From the NCBI GenBank assembly GCA_016189835.1, contig JACPRU010000063.1, forward strand, positions 1 to 64,000: a stretch of DNA of 64,000 bases, read 5' to 3'. The notes beneath the pieces were generated by a model, which worked only from the letters and a program-made list of their open reading frames with translations, had not been told where the DNA came from and did not search any database. The DNA comes from Deltaproteobacteria bacterium (GTDB taxonomy: Bacteria; Desulfobacterota; Binatia; JACPRU01). Positions 8,137-18,073 of this stretch are shown here, one piece after another. The translations under genes were made by a program, and so were the position numbers. How positions within the stretch are numbered: the stretch's first letter is position 1; each line of letters opens with the position of its first letter.

Positions 8137-10998
8137 GTGGCGGCCTTGCGAGCGCGACCCGGAGCACTGCTCGTCTCGGCGTTGTTCGTCGGCTCGGGCG
8201 CGAGTGCGCTCGCCTACGAGGTGCTGTGGGAGCGGAGCCTGCGGCTCTCGTTCGGCATCTCGACCTACTCCGTGGCCGTCGTCACCGGTGCGTTCATGGC
8301 CGGGCTTTCGGCCGGCTATGCGATCGGCCGCGCGCCCCGGCTGCGCGCGTTTCACCCGCTGCGCGTGTATGCGGCCGCCGAGGCGGCGATCGCCCTGTAC
8401 GCGCTGGCCTTCCCGGCGCTGCACGCGGCCGCCGACGCCGTCTACGCGCATTCCGGGGGGTCGCTCGCGGTTCGCACGGTGCTGGCCGTCGCGCTGCTGC
8501 TGGTGCCGACGGGCCTGATGGGCATCACGCTGCCGGTGGTGTCGAGCTGGCTCGCCGAGACCATGCAGGTCGGGCGCGCGGCGGCGATTCTGCTCGCCGC
8601 CAACACGCTCGGGGGCGTAGTCGGCACGCTCGGCACCGGATGGTACCTGGTGCGCGTCCATGGGGCGGCGGCGGCGAGCGAGCTGGCGACGATCCTCAAC
8701 CTCGGCGTGGCGCTCGCCGGGCTCGCATTGTCGATGACGATGCCGCCCGCGGCGCGGCGTCGCGAAGAGCCGTTGCTCGTCCCCGAAGCGCGCACGGCGG
8801 GTGACGGCGTGCTCAGCGCCGCCGCGTTCCTGGCCGGCTTTCAGGCCATGGCGCTGCAAGTCGTGTGGAACCGGACGCTGGTCTGCGTGGTCGAGAACAA
8901 CACCACGTCGTTCTCGCTGATCCTCGCCTCCGTGCTGCTCGGCTCGGGCATCGGCGCCGTCCTCTACGTGCCGTTCGCGCGCCGCGCCGAGGGGCGGGAG
9001 CGGAGCCTGCGGCTGTTCCTGGGCGTCGAGCTGGTCCTCTGTCTGCTGGTCGTCGGCTCGCTGCCGCTGCTCAATCGGCTCTACGACGTCGGATCGGCGG
9101 TCAGCGCCTGGCGGCCCGTGCGCAGCATCCTCGACCTGTGGATCGACCGCTGGCTGCTGGCGATGTTGCCGGTGCTCCCCCCGTCGGCGGCCGCCGCGTT
9201 CCTGCTGCCGGTGCTGATCGCCGCCCGCGCGCCGCGCGGCCGGGCCGCCGGAGCCGCGGCGGTCTCGAGCGTGCTGGCGGCCGACGCGCTGGGCAGCCTG
9301 ACGGGCTCGCTGGCCGCCGGATTCGGCATGATCCCCCGGCTCGGCTTGCGCGGCAGCCTGCTCGGCGTCGCCGGCCTGGCGGTGGGTACGGGACTGCTGG
9401 CGTGGAGCCGCATCGGCGCGGCGCACCGCCGCCCGCTGTGGACGCTGCCGGCGGCCGCCGCGGCGTTGCTGCCGATCGCGCTGGTCGGCCCGCTCACGCT
9501 CACGCGATGGTACGACGGCCACCAGGGCGTGCGCGGCGAGCTGCTCTACTACCACGAGGGGGTCTCGGGAACGATCTCCGTGTTCTCGGTCGACCAGCGC
9601 AAGGAGCTGTTGATCAACTGCATCGAGGAAGTGCCGAACCACCGCGACGCGATGCTGTTCTTCAAGCTGCTCGGCCACGGCCCGTTGCTGCTGCACCCCG
9701 GCCCCCAGCGCGTGCTGATCAACGCGCTCGGCGGCGGCATCACGCTCGGGGCGGTGCTGCAGCATCCCGTGCGCGTCGAGGCGGTCGAGCTGGTGGCGGA
9801 GGTCCGTGACGCGATGCGGCTGTTCGCCGAGGAGAACAACGACGCCGCGAACCGCAGCGACTGGCGGCTGATCGCCGACGACGGACGAAACTACCTGCGG
9901 CTGGCGCGCGACGCCTACGACGTGATCGCCGCCGACGCCACGCATCCGGCGGCGGGCGAGAGCTGGCCGCTGTACACGCGGGAGTACTACCAGATCGTGC
10001 GGGCGCACTTGCGGCCGAACGGAATCTTCGCGCAGTGGCTGCCGCTGCACAACATGATCGAGGCCGACTTCCTGGCGGTGATGAAGACGTTTCGCGCGGC
10101 GTTTCCCGAGATGCTCGTGCTGTTCGCCAACCGCTACTGCGTGCTGCTGGGCAGCGCGAGCGCCTTCGCGCTGGACGCGGCGGCGCTCTCTGCGCGCATC
10201 GCCGGCGATCCCCGGGTGGCCGAGGACCTGCGGCCCTACGGCATCGAGACCGGCGAGGATCTCCTCAAGTACCTGGTGCTCGACGGCGCGGCGGTCGACC
10301 GCCTGGCGGCGTCGGCCGACGTGCTCACCGACGATCGCGCGTCCGTCGAGTTCGCCGAGCTGCGCCGCCTCGGCGTCGCCGAGACCTTCCCGCTCGACCT
10401 CGCCCTGCTCGTGAGCGGCCTCGACCCCGCCGCGCTGGCGCGCCGTACGGGTCTGCCGCCGGCCGTGTTCGAGGGGCGAAAGCAGCTGCTCGAGGCGCAG
10501 CTCGCGCGGCGCCGGCCGACGCTGGAGTCGACGTTCGACGCGCTGGTGAAGCTCGAGGGGGCGAGCGCTCTCTCGCCGCGCGACCAGGACGTCCGGGTGG
10601 CGATCGATACGCTGCAGGGGCAGCTGCTCCGCCAGGTCAGCCAGGAGTACCGCGAGATCCTCGAGCGCGACGATCTCGACCGGCTGATCGAGCCGCTGTA
10701 CTACGCGCAGCAGCTCCATCCCGACGACTCGTTCCTGAACCAATTGCTCGGCGCCGCGTTCCTGCGACTGCGGCGCTGGGGCGATGCGGTGCCGTACCTC
10801 GAGAAGGCGGTCGGCGCCAAGCCCGAGGAACCCACCTACCAGGCGAACCTCGTCTTCGCCTACGAACGGAGCGGCCGTCACTCCGACGCGCTCCAGGCAC
10901 TCGCCCGCCTGCGGGCGCTCGCCCCGCGGATGTCGGGACTCGACGAGGTCCAGGACCGGATCGAGCGCGAGATGGCCGGGAAGGGGAATAGACCATGA
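8137..10998 (+). CDS. Membrane spermidine-synthase-like protein with TPR tail
   Basis: A 953-residue fusion starting at a GTG. Residues 1-480 hold around a dozen hydrophobic segments in two blocks. A spermidine-synthase-like Rossmann domain follows at about 500-720, with LINALGGGITLGAVLQHP as the nucleotide loop, a VEAVELV strand end, and ADATHPAAGESWPLY where SpeE has its catalytic Asp loop. The last 120 residues contain TPR-like helices (AAFLRLRRWGDAVPYLEKAV). Membrane-fused SpeE homologues are common in bacteria, but their substrate is mostly unknown, so aminopropyl transfer is not assured. The last four bases overlap the start of the RND permease (ATGA), which implies coupled expression and perhaps shared function. 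Confidence 0.82.
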   Translation: MAALRARPGALLVSALFVGSGASALAYEVLWERSLRLSFGISTYSVAVVTGAFMAGLSAGYAIGRAPRLRAFHPLRVYAAAEAAIALYALAFPALHAAADAVYAHSGGSLAVRTVLAVALLLVPTGLMGITLPVVSSWLAETMQVGRAAAILLAANTLGGVVGTLGTGWYLVRVHGAAAASELATILNLGVALAGLALSMTMPPAARRREEPLLVPEARTAGDGVLSAAAFLAGFQAMALQVVWNRTLVCVVENNTTSFSLILASVLLGSGIGAVLYVPFARRAEGRERSLRLFLGVELVLCLLVVGSLPLLNRLYDVGSAVSAWRPVRSILDLWIDRWLLAMLPVLPPSAAAAFLLPVLIAARAPRGRAAGAAAVSSVLAADALGSLTGSLAAGFGMIPRLGLRGSLLGVAGLAVGTGLLAWSRIGAAHRRPLWTLPAAAAALLPIALVGPLTLTRWYDGHQGVRGELLYYHEGVSGTISVFSVDQRKELLINCIEEVPNHRDAMLFFKLLGHGPLLLHPGPQRVLINALGGGITLGAVLQHPVRVEAVELVAEVRDAMRLFAEENNDAANRSDWRLIADDGRNYLRLARDAYDVIAADATHPAAGESWPLYTREYYQIVRAHLRPNGIFAQWLPLHNMIEADFLAVMKTFRAAFPEMLVLFANRYCVLLGSASAFALDAAALSARIAGDPRVAEDLRPYGIETGEDLLKYLVLDGAAVDRLAASADVLTDDRASVEFAELRRLGVAETFPLDLALLVSGLDPAALARRTGLPPAVFEGRKQLLEAQLARRRPTLESTFDALVKLEGASALSPRDQDVRVAIDTLQGQLLRQVSQEYREILERDDLDRLIEPLYYAQQLHPDDSFLNQLLGAAFLRLRRWGDAVPYLEKAVGAKPEEPTYQANLVFAYERSGRHSDALQALARLRALAPRMSGLDEVQDRIEREMAGKGNRP

Positions 10999-13343
10999 GC
11001 GAAAATCGATCCGAGGGACGGCTCGTTTCGCTGGGGCGGACGTTGATCCGTCATCGCGTGGCGGCGCTCGCGGTCGTCGGCGTCGTCACCGCGTTCTTCG
11101 GCTACCACGCGCTGCGCCTGCAGCTCCTCAGCCGCTTCGACGAGCTGCTGCCGGCCACCCACCCCTTCGTCGCCGTTCATCGCCAGTTCGCCAAGACCTT
11201 CGGCGGGGCGAACACCGTGCTGCTGATGCTGCGAGTGCGCCAGGGCGAGATCTTCACGGTGAAGACGCTGACCAAGATCTGGGGGATGACGGAGGAGCTC
11301 GACAAGATCTACGGCGTCAACCACTACCAGATCGAGTCGCTCGCGCACCGCACGAACCGCACGCTGCGCGTCTCGGCCGGCGGGCTCATGGAGATGCAGC
11401 CGGTGATGATGTCGGCCCCGAAGCGGGAGGCGGACGTGGACACCGTGCGGCGCATCGTGCACGCCTCGCAGAATCTGTACGGCGTCCTGGTCTCGATCGA
11501 CAACCGCGCCGCGCTCATCCGCGCGAGCTTCATCGAGGGCATCATCGATCACCGCAAGCTGTTCGACGAGATCCAGAACCGCGTCGTCGAGCCCTTTTCC
11601 GACGAGGAAACCGAGATCCTGGTGGCGGGCGAGCCGCGGCTCTACGGCTGGGTCTACCAGTACGCCCATCAGGTGTACTGGATCCTCGCCGCCACCGCGG
11701 CGCTCGCCTGGATCCTGCTCTACCTCTACTTCCGCGACTGGAAGGGGGCGCTGCGGCCGACGATCTCGGGAGTGATCGCCGCGGTCTGGGGGCTCGGCTT
11801 CATCCACGTGATCGGTTTCTCGCTCGACCCGCTGACGCTGGTGATCCCCTTCTTCATCACCGCGCGCGCGGTCAGTCACTCGGCGCAGATGCACGAGCGC
11901 TACTACGAGGAATACCGCCTGTGCGGCTGGCGGCAGGAGGAGGCCATCATCCGCTCGTTCGCGGCGCTGTTCGTGCCGACGCTGTCCGGCATCCTCACCG
12001 ACGCGCTCGGCATCCTGGCGATCCTGGTGGTGCCGATCGTGCTGCTGCAGAAGCTCGCGCTCACCGCGTCGTTCTGGATCGCCGCGATCGTCGTCAGCGA
12101 GCTGTTCTTGAATCCGGTCGTCTACTCGTACCTGAGCCCCCCCGAGCGCGGGATGGTCGAGGCGCGCGAGCGCGGCGCGTTCCAGCGCTGGATCAACGCC
12201 GCGGCGGCGGCCGTGGTGTCGCCGACCGGGCGGCGCCTGAGCTTCGCCGTCTGGGGGCTGGTCATGATCGCGAGCCCGATCTTCTGGACCCGGCTGGTGG
12301 TCGGCGACTCCGAGGCCGTGACGCCGCTGCTGCGCCGCGACTCCGCCTACAACTTCGCGCACAAGGAGATCCAGGAGGAGTTCGGCGGCATCGAGCCGCT
12401 CATCATCGTCGTCGAGGCGCTGAAGCCCGGGTCGATGCGCACCCCCCACAACGTCAAGACGTTCGAGAAATTCCAGCGCTTCCTCGAGCGCGACCCCGAC
12501 GTCGGCGCGAGCTTCTCGTTCGTCGACGTGATCACCACGATGGGCTCCTTCGTCCACGAGGGGGATCCCAAATGGGCGGTGGTGCCGACCGAGGCGACTT
12601 CGGTGAGCTTCCTGTTCGGCGCCTTCTTTCAGGGCACCTCCTACGCCGAGACCGCGCGCTTCATGGACCCGAACTTCAGCAACACCGCGCTCTTCTTCTA
12701 CTGCAAGAACCACCGCGGGCCGACCATCCGCCGCATCATCGCCCGCGCGCAGCAGTTCATCGCCGAGAATCCCCTCGAGGACGCTCAGTTCCGCCTCGCC
12801 GGCGGCTTGATCGGCGTGCTCGCCGCGGCCAACGAGGAGATGGTGCGCAACGACGTCACGCTGAACGTCGTGGGTTACGTGACGATCTTCGTCGTCGTCT
12901 GTCTGACCTACGGGTCGTTCGTCGCGGGCCTGGTCATGATCGTCCCGCTGCTCGTCGCCAACGAGGTCGTGAACGCCTACATGGGGCTGCGCGGCATCGG
13001 CATCAACGTTCAGACGCTGCCGGTGATCACGGTCGGAGTCGGGTTCGGCATCGACTTCGCGTTCTACGTGGTGAGCCGCGTGCGCGAGAGTCTCGGGACG
13101 GTCGGCTCCGTGGCGGCGGCGACGGAGCATGCGCTGCGCACGGCGGGAAAGGCGGTGACGTTCACCGCGCTGACGATGATCGCCGGCATCCTGTTCTGGA
13201 ATTTCTCCGACATCCGCTTCAACGCGGAGATGGGGCTGCTGCTGGCGTTGTGGATGGCGGTGAGCTTTCTGGCGAGCATGACGCTGCTGCCGGCATTCCT
13301 GGTGGCGCTGTCGCCGAAGTTTCTCGGCCGCGGTCGCTCGTAA
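10995..13343 (+). CDS. RND/MMPL-family permease, copy 2
   Basis: Inner-membrane transporter of 782 residues with the same helix and domain layout as the permease at 3618. It keeps FGGANTVLLML, AGEPRLYGWVYQY, HSAQMHERYYEEYR and GVGFGIDFAFYVVSR. By eye roughly half the residues match the first copy, so the two are old paralogues rather than a recent duplication. It overlaps the upstream fusion gene by ATGA. Copy 1 has a YCF48 partner; this copy has the spermidine-synthase/TPR protein instead, which suggests different cargo or partner specificity (inference). Confidence 0.9.
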   Translation: MSENRSEGRLVSLGRTLIRHRVAALAVVGVVTAFFGYHALRLQLLSRFDELLPATHPFVAVHRQFAKTFGGANTVLLMLRVRQGEIFTVKTLTKIWGMTEELDKIYGVNHYQIESLAHRTNRTLRVSAGGLMEMQPVMMSAPKREADVDTVRRIVHASQNLYGVLVSIDNRAALIRASFIEGIIDHRKLFDEIQNRVVEPFSDEETEILVAGEPRLYGWVYQYAHQVYWILAATAALAWILLYLYFRDWKGALRPTISGVIAAVWGLGFIHVIGFSLDPLTLVIPFFITARAVSHSAQMHERYYEEYRLCGWRQEEAIIRSFAALFVPTLSGILTDALGILAILVVPIVLLQKLALTASFWIAAIVVSELFLNPVVYSYLSPPERGMVEARERGAFQRWINAAAAAVVSPTGRRLSFAVWGLVMIASPIFWTRLVVGDSEAVTPLLRRDSAYNFAHKEIQEEFGGIEPLIIVVEALKPGSMRTPHNVKTFEKFQRFLERDPDVGASFSFVDVITTMGSFVHEGDPKWAVVPTEATSVSFLFGAFFQGTSYAETARFMDPNFSNTALFFYCKNHRGPTIRRIIARAQQFIAENPLEDAQFRLAGGLIGVLAAANEEMVRNDVTLNVVGYVTIFVVVCLTYGSFVAGLVMIVPLLVANEVVNAYMGLRGIGINVQTLPVITVGVGFGIDFAFYVVSRVRESLGTVGSVAAATEHALRTAGKAVTFTALTMIAGILFWNFSDIRFNAEMGLLLALWMAVSFLASMTLLPAFLVALSPKFLGRGRS

Positions 13344-13427
13344 GCGGCGGAGAGTCGCCACCGATCGCCGGCCAGAGCCGGGGCGCCGCCGGGGGCGGCG
13401 GGCCCCGCGGCGGCCCGCTCCGCCGAA

Positions 13428-13456
13428 TTGCCGCCGGGGAGGCCCGCGCCTATACT
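13428..13456 (+). promoter_or_regulatory. Sigma-70-like promoter, possibly leaderless transcript
   Basis: TTGCCG at 13428-13433 and TATACT at 13451-13456 are separated by exactly 17 bases. Transcription would start about seven bases later, at or next to the GTG start codon at 13465, leaving almost no leader. No good ribosome site is present before that GTG. The preceding 80 bases (from 13344) are GC-rich, with GC hairpins that could end the RND operon. Confidence 0.5.
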
Positions 13457-13464
13457 CGCGGGAA

Positions 13465-15417
13465 GTGCGCAGGGTTCGTCTCCAGGCGAAGATCCTCGGC
13501 TACTTCGGGCCTCTCGTCGCCGCGGTGGTGCTCGGGGCGTTCTGGCTCGTCGACGTGCACACGAGCAACCGGGTGCAGGCGGCAGCCCGCGAGCAGCTCG
13601 AGACCTCGCGGCGGGTGTTCGAGGAGCTCCTGGCGACGCGCGCCGAGGGCCTGATCAACGCGGCGTCGCTGGTGGCCGAGCTCGGCGTGTTCTACCAGCC
13701 GCTGGAGATGACCGATTCCACGCGCCTGGAGTTCGCCTGCCAGCGCATCAACCAACTGGTCGGCTCGGAAGTGGTGATCGTGACCGATCGCATGGGCGTG
13801 ATCCTGGCGCGCACCGACCGGCGCTGGGAGGTCGGCGAGACGTTCCGCGAGACGACGGCGGTGGCGCGGGCGCTGCACGGCGAGCGTGCGAGCACGATGT
13901 GGGCGCAGGAGGGGCGCCTCTATGCCATGGTCTCGGTGCCGGTGCGGCTCGAGACCGGCCTGGCGGGAACGCTCTCGGTCGGCTATCGCGTGGACGGCAA
14001 CTTCGCGCTCCAGCTCGCTCTCCTGTCGGGGCACGACGTCGCCTTCCTGACCGGGCGGCGCGTGGTCGCGGCCTCGCGGCAGCTCGAGCAACGCGAGGAG
14101 CGCGCGATCGAGCGGCTCGCCGGCCAGATCCAGGGAGACCGCGCGGTCTACGGTCCCGTCGATCTCGCCAGCGGCCTGCCGGCGATGGTGGTCAGCCCGT
14201 TCTACGGTCTGCAAGGCGCTCCCATCGGCTCGTACGCGATCCTGCGCGGGCTGCACGGCGAGGCCGCCGAGCTTCGCGCCCTCGAGCAGCAGACGGCGCT
14301 GATCGTGGCGTGCGCGCTCGGCGCGGCGCTCGGCATCGGCTTCCTGGTCAGCCGATCCATCGCCCGGCCGCTGACCGATCTGGCCTCCGCCGCGCACGAG
14401 CTCGGCAGCGGAAACTACGACTTCCGGCTCCCGCCGCCGGCCGGATCGAAGGAGGTCGAGGATCTCACGCGCTCCTTCGAGGCGATGCGGCAATCGCTCA
14501 AGTCGCGGATCGACGAGCTGCGCCGCCTGACCTCGCGCCTCGAGCAGATCGTCGGCGAGCGCACCGCGGCCCTCGAGAGCGCGCTGGCCGAGAACCGCTC
14601 CCTGGTCGAGACGCTGCGCGAGTGGAACGACGTGCTCGAGCGGCGGGTCGAGGAGCGCACTCGGGACCTCGCCGAGGCGCAGAATCTGCTGACGCGTCAG
14701 GACCGGATAGCGGCGATCGGCCGGCTCGCCGCCGGGATCGCGCACGAGATCAACAATCCGCTCGGCATCCTGTCGGGGTTCGCCGAGGGGCTGCTCGACC
14801 GCAGCCGGGATCCGGCGCTGGCGCGCCAGCCCGCGTTTCGCGACTTTCCCGAGTATCTCAAGCTGATCGGCCAGGAGGTAGAACGTCTGAAGTCGATCGT
14901 GCAGCGGTTCCTGCGCTTCGCTCGCAGCCGCAGTCCCGAGAAGCAGCTCATCGACATGAACGGGATCGCCCGCCAGGTGCTCGAGCTGCTCGGCAGCCAC
15001 GCGCGGCGCGAGGGAAAGGATCTCGCCGGCACGCTGAGCCCGGTGGCATCGCTGGTGGAAGCCGATCCCGAGCAGCTGAAGCAGGTCGTGCTGAACCTCG
15101 CGCTCAACGGCCTCGACGCCGTCGAGCGCGGGGGGTGGGTGCGGATCGTCACCGAGATCCGCGACGGCACCGTCGAGGTCTGCGTGCGCGACAACGGCGA
15201 AGGCGTTCCCGAGGCGCTGCGCGGGCGGGTCTTCGAGCCGTTCTTCTCCACCAAGCCGCCCGAGAAGGGCACGGGGCTCGGCCTTGCGCTGTGCCACGAT
15301 CTGGTGAGAGAGAACGGCGGAGAGATCGAGCTCAAGGAGACGGCGGGGGGAGCGGGAACCGAGTTCGTCATCCGGCTGCCGCTGGCGCGACCGGGCGAGC
15401 TGCGCGCACATGGCTGA
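13465..15417 (+). CDS. Sensor histidine kinase, NtrB-like with periplasmic sensor
   Basis: Kinase of 650 residues from a GTG start. A helix at about 10-30 and another at about 275-295 flank a large extracytoplasmic region that resembles a dCACHE-type sensor (inference). HAMP (about 295-350) and a long coiled coil (350-415) lead to the HisKA domain with GIAHEINNPLGILSG (His near residue 427), then a HATPase domain with an N box (VVLNLALNGLDAVE), G1 (VRDNGEGVPE) and G2 (GTGLGLALCHDLV). It overlaps the sigma-54 activator by 8 bases, so the two are a pair. The ligand is unknown. Confidence 0.9.
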   Translation: MRRVRLQAKILGYFGPLVAAVVLGAFWLVDVHTSNRVQAAAREQLETSRRVFEELLATRAEGLINAASLVAELGVFYQPLEMTDSTRLEFACQRINQLVGSEVVIVTDRMGVILARTDRRWEVGETFRETTAVARALHGERASTMWAQEGRLYAMVSVPVRLETGLAGTLSVGYRVDGNFALQLALLSGHDVAFLTGRRVVAASRQLEQREERAIERLAGQIQGDRAVYGPVDLASGLPAMVVSPFYGLQGAPIGSYAILRGLHGEAAELRALEQQTALIVACALGAALGIGFLVSRSIARPLTDLASAAHELGSGNYDFRLPPPAGSKEVEDLTRSFEAMRQSLKSRIDELRRLTSRLEQIVGERTAALESALAENRSLVETLREWNDVLERRVEERTRDLAEAQNLLTRQDRIAAIGRLAAGIAHEINNPLGILSGFAEGLLDRSRDPALARQPAFRDFPEYLKLIGQEVERLKSIVQRFLRFARSRSPEKQLIDMNGIARQVLELLGSHARREGKDLAGTLSPVASLVEADPEQLKQVVLNLALNGLDAVERGGWVRIVTEIRDGTVEVCVRDNGEGVPEALRGRVFEPFFSTKPPEKGTGLGLALCHDLVRENGGEIELKETAGGAGTEFVIRLPLARPGELRAHG

Positions 15418-16879
15418 ATCGAACCCAGTCGAGGAGCAGCGTCCGCCGGCGGCTCCCGGCGAGCGGCCCCACGTCCTCGTCGTCGACGACGCGGAGATGA
15501 TGCGCGCCATGCTGGCGCGCGAGCTCCCGCGCCGCGGGTGCCGCGTCTCGACGGCGGGCTCGGGGGAAGAGGGCGTGCGCCTGGCGCAGTCCGAGGATTT
15601 CGCGGTGGCGATCGTCGACATCCTCATGCCCGGGCTCGACGGCATGGAGACGCTCAAGCGCCTGCGCCAGGAAAGTCCCGCGACGGAGGTCGTGCTGCTC
15701 ACCGGCCACGGCACGATCGAGGGAGCGGTGGCCGGCATGCGCAGCGGCGCCTACGACTACCTGACCAAGCCGTGCAGGCTCTCCGAGCTGTCGGCCGTGC
15801 TGCGCCGCGCCGTGGAGCACCGCGCGCTGCGGCGCGAGAACGCCGCGCTGAAGCGCCTGGTGAGCAGCGGCGCCGGCGGCACGTCGATGGTCGCCGCCAG
15901 CGGCGTGATGCGCGACTTGATGGCGCGGCTCGAGCGCGTCGCTCCGACCGACTCGCCGGTGCTGATCCAGGGCGAGAGCGGCACGGGCAAGGAGCTGGTG
16001 GCTCGGCTGCTGCACCGCCAGTCGGGCCGCCGCGACAAGCCGTTCGTGGTCATCAATTGCACCGCCATCCCCGACAGCCTGTTCGAGAGCGAGCTGTTCG
16101 GGCACCAGCGCGGGGCGTTCACCGGGGCGGTCGAGCGACGCCTCGGGCTGGTCGAGGCGGCCGACGGCGGGACGCTGTTCCTCGACGAAGTCGGCGAGAT
16201 GAATCCGGCGGCGCAGGCCAAGCTGCTGCGCACGCTCGAGTCCGGGGAGATCCGCCGCGTCGGCGAGAACCGGACGAGCCGGGTCGACGTGCGCGTGGTC
16301 GCGGCGACCAACAAGCGGCTCGCGAACGAGGTCGCGGCGGGCCGGTTTCGCGAGGATCTCTACTACCGTCTGAACGGCGTGCCGCTGCACATCCCGCCGC
16401 TGCGCGACCGCGGCGAGGACGTCGAGGCGCTGGTGCAGCACTTCCTGATGGAGGCGGGCAAGCATCCCCGAGTCACGGGCATCTCGGCCGAGGCGCTGGC
16501 GGAGCTGCGCGCCTATGCCTGGCCCGGGAACGTGCGCGAGCTCAAGAACTGCGTGCAGGCGCTGCGCATCCTGGCGATCGGCTCGGAGATCACGCTCGAC
16601 GACCTGCCGCCCCACATCCGGACCGCGCGGCCCAAGGACGGGAACCCCTGGGATCGGCGCCCGATCCTCGAGCTCGCGCAGGTGACCGAAGACTACATCC
16701 TCTACGCGCTCGAGCGCTGCGGCGGGAACAAGAGCCAGGCGGCGCGCCTGCTGGGAATCGATCCGAAGACGCTCTACAAGCGGCTGCGCAGGCAATCCGG
16801 GGACGCTCCCTTGTCTTCGTTCTCCGTGGGGAAGGAAGAGCAGGGGGCGTCGCCGCTGCCCGGCCGGAAGTGCAAGTAG
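15410..16879 (+). CDS. Sigma-54-dependent response regulator, NtrC family
   Basis: Regulator of 489 residues. The receiver domain (20-135) has VVDDAEMM, the phospho-acceptor in [10 protein letters not shown] and the Lys in YLTKPC. The AAA+ domain (about 160-400) has Walker A GESGTGKE, the sigma-54 contact loop GAFTGA, Walker [10 protein letters not shown] and the R-finger region. A Fis-type helix-turn-helix follows ([20 protein letters not shown]). Full motifs suggest an active enhancer-binding activator of sigma-54 promoters. The last 35 residues read through a large hairpin and overlap the tail of the opposing gene by 106 bases; they are unlikely to be functionally important (inference). 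Confidence 0.94.
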   Translation: MAESNPVEEQRPPAAPGERPHVLVVDDAEMMRAMLARELPRRGCRVSTAGSGEEGVRLAQSEDFAVAIVDILMPGLDGMETLKRLRQESPATEVVLLTGHGTIEGAVAGMRSGAYDYLTKPCRLSELSAVLRRAVEHRALRRENAALKRLVSSGAGGTSMVAASGVMRDLMARLERVAPTDSPVLIQGESGTGKELVARLLHRQSGRRDKPFVVINCTAIPDSLFESELFGHQRGAFTGAVERRLGLVEAADGGTLFLDEVGEMNPAAQAKLLRTLESGEIRRVGENRTSRVDVRVVAATNKRLANEVAAGRFREDLYYRLNGVPLHIPPLRDRGEDVEALVQHFLMEAGKHPRVTGISAEALAELRAYAWPGNVRELKNCVQALRILAIGSEITLDDLPPHIRTARPKDGNPWDRRPILELAQVTEDYILYALERCGGNKSQAARLLGIDPKTLYKRLRRQSGDAPLSSFSVGKEEQGASPLPGRKCK

Positions 16880-17823
16880 GCGAGGGCGGCGAGGCCGAGC
16901 AGCGCCGAGGCGAGCTCCGACAGGCGGAGCACGAACGAGACGACGATGCCGTCGGTGACGGAGTAGCCGAGCCGGGTGAAGATCAGCGCGTTGCCGCCCT
17001 CGAAGACGCCGAGCCGGGCGGGGATGAGAAACATCGTCGCCTCCATGAACACCAGGCCGGCGGCGGTGGTGAAGCACGCCGCCGCGGTGGGGTGGAGGTC
17101 GAGCGCCGACATCACGGCGTAGTACTGGGGCACGCGCACGAACTGCGCGAGCGTGTGCAGCAGCACCGACGCGGCCAGCTCCCGGCGGTGGCCGGCGAGG
17201 AACGTCGCCACCCTGGCGTCGAACTCCGCGGCGTGGCCCGGCAGGCGCTCGAGCATGGCCGAGGCGCCGAAGATGGCGCGCACGAAGCCGACACCGACCC
17301 GGAAGATCCCCGCGCGCTGCAGTGCGAAGAAGGCGACGACCGCCGCGGTCCACAGCCCGAGGGCCGCGAGCGCGAGCGTCCGCTCCTCGGCGTTGAGGGA
17401 GAGCCCGGTCAGGACGGCGGCCATCCCGCAGCAGAGGAAGATCGCCTGGCCGATGGCGAACGTCAGCTTGTCGACCATGACCGAGGCGAACCCGTCGGCC
17501 AGCGGCACCCAGCGGCGGAGCAGCATCCCCTTGACGACCTCTCCGCCGACCGTCGCGGTCGGCGTCAGCACGTTGACCGCGACCCCGGCCGTGCGGGCGA
17601 GCAGCGTGTCGAACCGCGACACCGCGTGGCCGTGCCCGGGCAGGCACCACCGCCACGCTTCGCTGTGCAGCGCGTCGATCAGCAGCTCGAGGGCGAAGAT
17701 CGTCAGAAAGGACCATCCGACCGAATACAGGCCGAGCATCACGCGCCCGACGCCCGCCTTGCGGACCACGAAGCCGAACAGCGCGATGCCGAACAGGAGC
17801 AGAAGCAGTTGCAGTCGGCGCAT
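16774..17823 (-). CDS. Lysylphosphatidylglycerol-synthase-TM/flippase-like membrane protein
   Basis: Integral membrane protein of 349 residues of the LPG_synthase_TM (UPF0104, AglD-like) family, with about seven or eight helices and no cytosolic transferase domain. Family features are GGEVVKGMLLRRWVP and PARLGVFEGGNALIF. Such proteins are thought to flip or move lipids, sometimes beside glycosyltransferases; none is adjacent here. The ATG at 17823 starts a clean hydrophobic helix (LQLLLLLFGIALFGFVV); longer frames upstream are arginine-rich noise. The C-terminus, which overlaps the response regulator gene, mirrors that protein's tail because both read the same hairpin. Confidence 0.82.
   Translation of the reverse strand: MRRLQLLLLLFGIALFGFVVRKAGVGRVMLGLYSVGWSFLTIFALELLIDALHSEAWRWCLPGHGHAVSRFDTLLARTAGVAVNVLTPTATVGGEVVKGMLLRRWVPLADGFASVMVDKLTFAIGQAIFLCCGMAAVLTGLSLNAEERTLALAALGLWTAAVVAFFALQRAGIFRVGVGFVRAIFGASAMLERLPGHAAEFDARVATFLAGHRRELAASVLLHTLAQFVRVPQYYAVMSALDLHPTAAACFTTAAGLVFMEATMFLIPARLGVFEGGNALIFTRLGYSVTDGIVVSFVLRLSELASALLGLAALAYLHFRPGSGDAPCSSFPTENEDKGASPDCLRSRL
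16802..16851. repeat. Long near-perfect hairpin in overlapping gene tails
   Basis: Arms 16802-16825 and 16828-16851 pair at 21 of 24 positions, counting two G-T pairs, with a 2-base loop. It lies inside the coding tails of both convergent genes, so it may act as a bidirectional terminator or processing site. The GGGGACG foot (16799-16805) resembles the palindrome at 6041. Confidence 0.8.
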
Positions 17824-18073
17824 GCGGTACGCTCGGCTCGACTCGGATGCGCGGTTTGGCGGCGCAGCGCGTCTCGGCTCGGCGCGGGACCGCTTAGCAG
17901 ATTCGCCGCGCGCGCGGAAGTCGCGCGCGACATCGCACGCGACTCGCCCGGCGGCCCGGGGCGGCTGGCGCAGGCGGTGGCGTTTTCTCTTGAATTCGCA
18001 GGCGCCGGCGGTCGTCTGTCCCGGGTGAGCACGATTTGACCACCTCCGGGCGAAGCCATATGACGAGCCGCGC

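Noticed and set aside
3576-13361. Very long open frames antisense to the RND permeases and the SpeE-like gene (for example 3576-5744, 8104-10881, 10878-13361)
   Set aside because: They are rich in Arg, Asp, His and Val, as produced by reading high-GC genes backwards, have no domain motifs, and the opposite strand has clear protein families.
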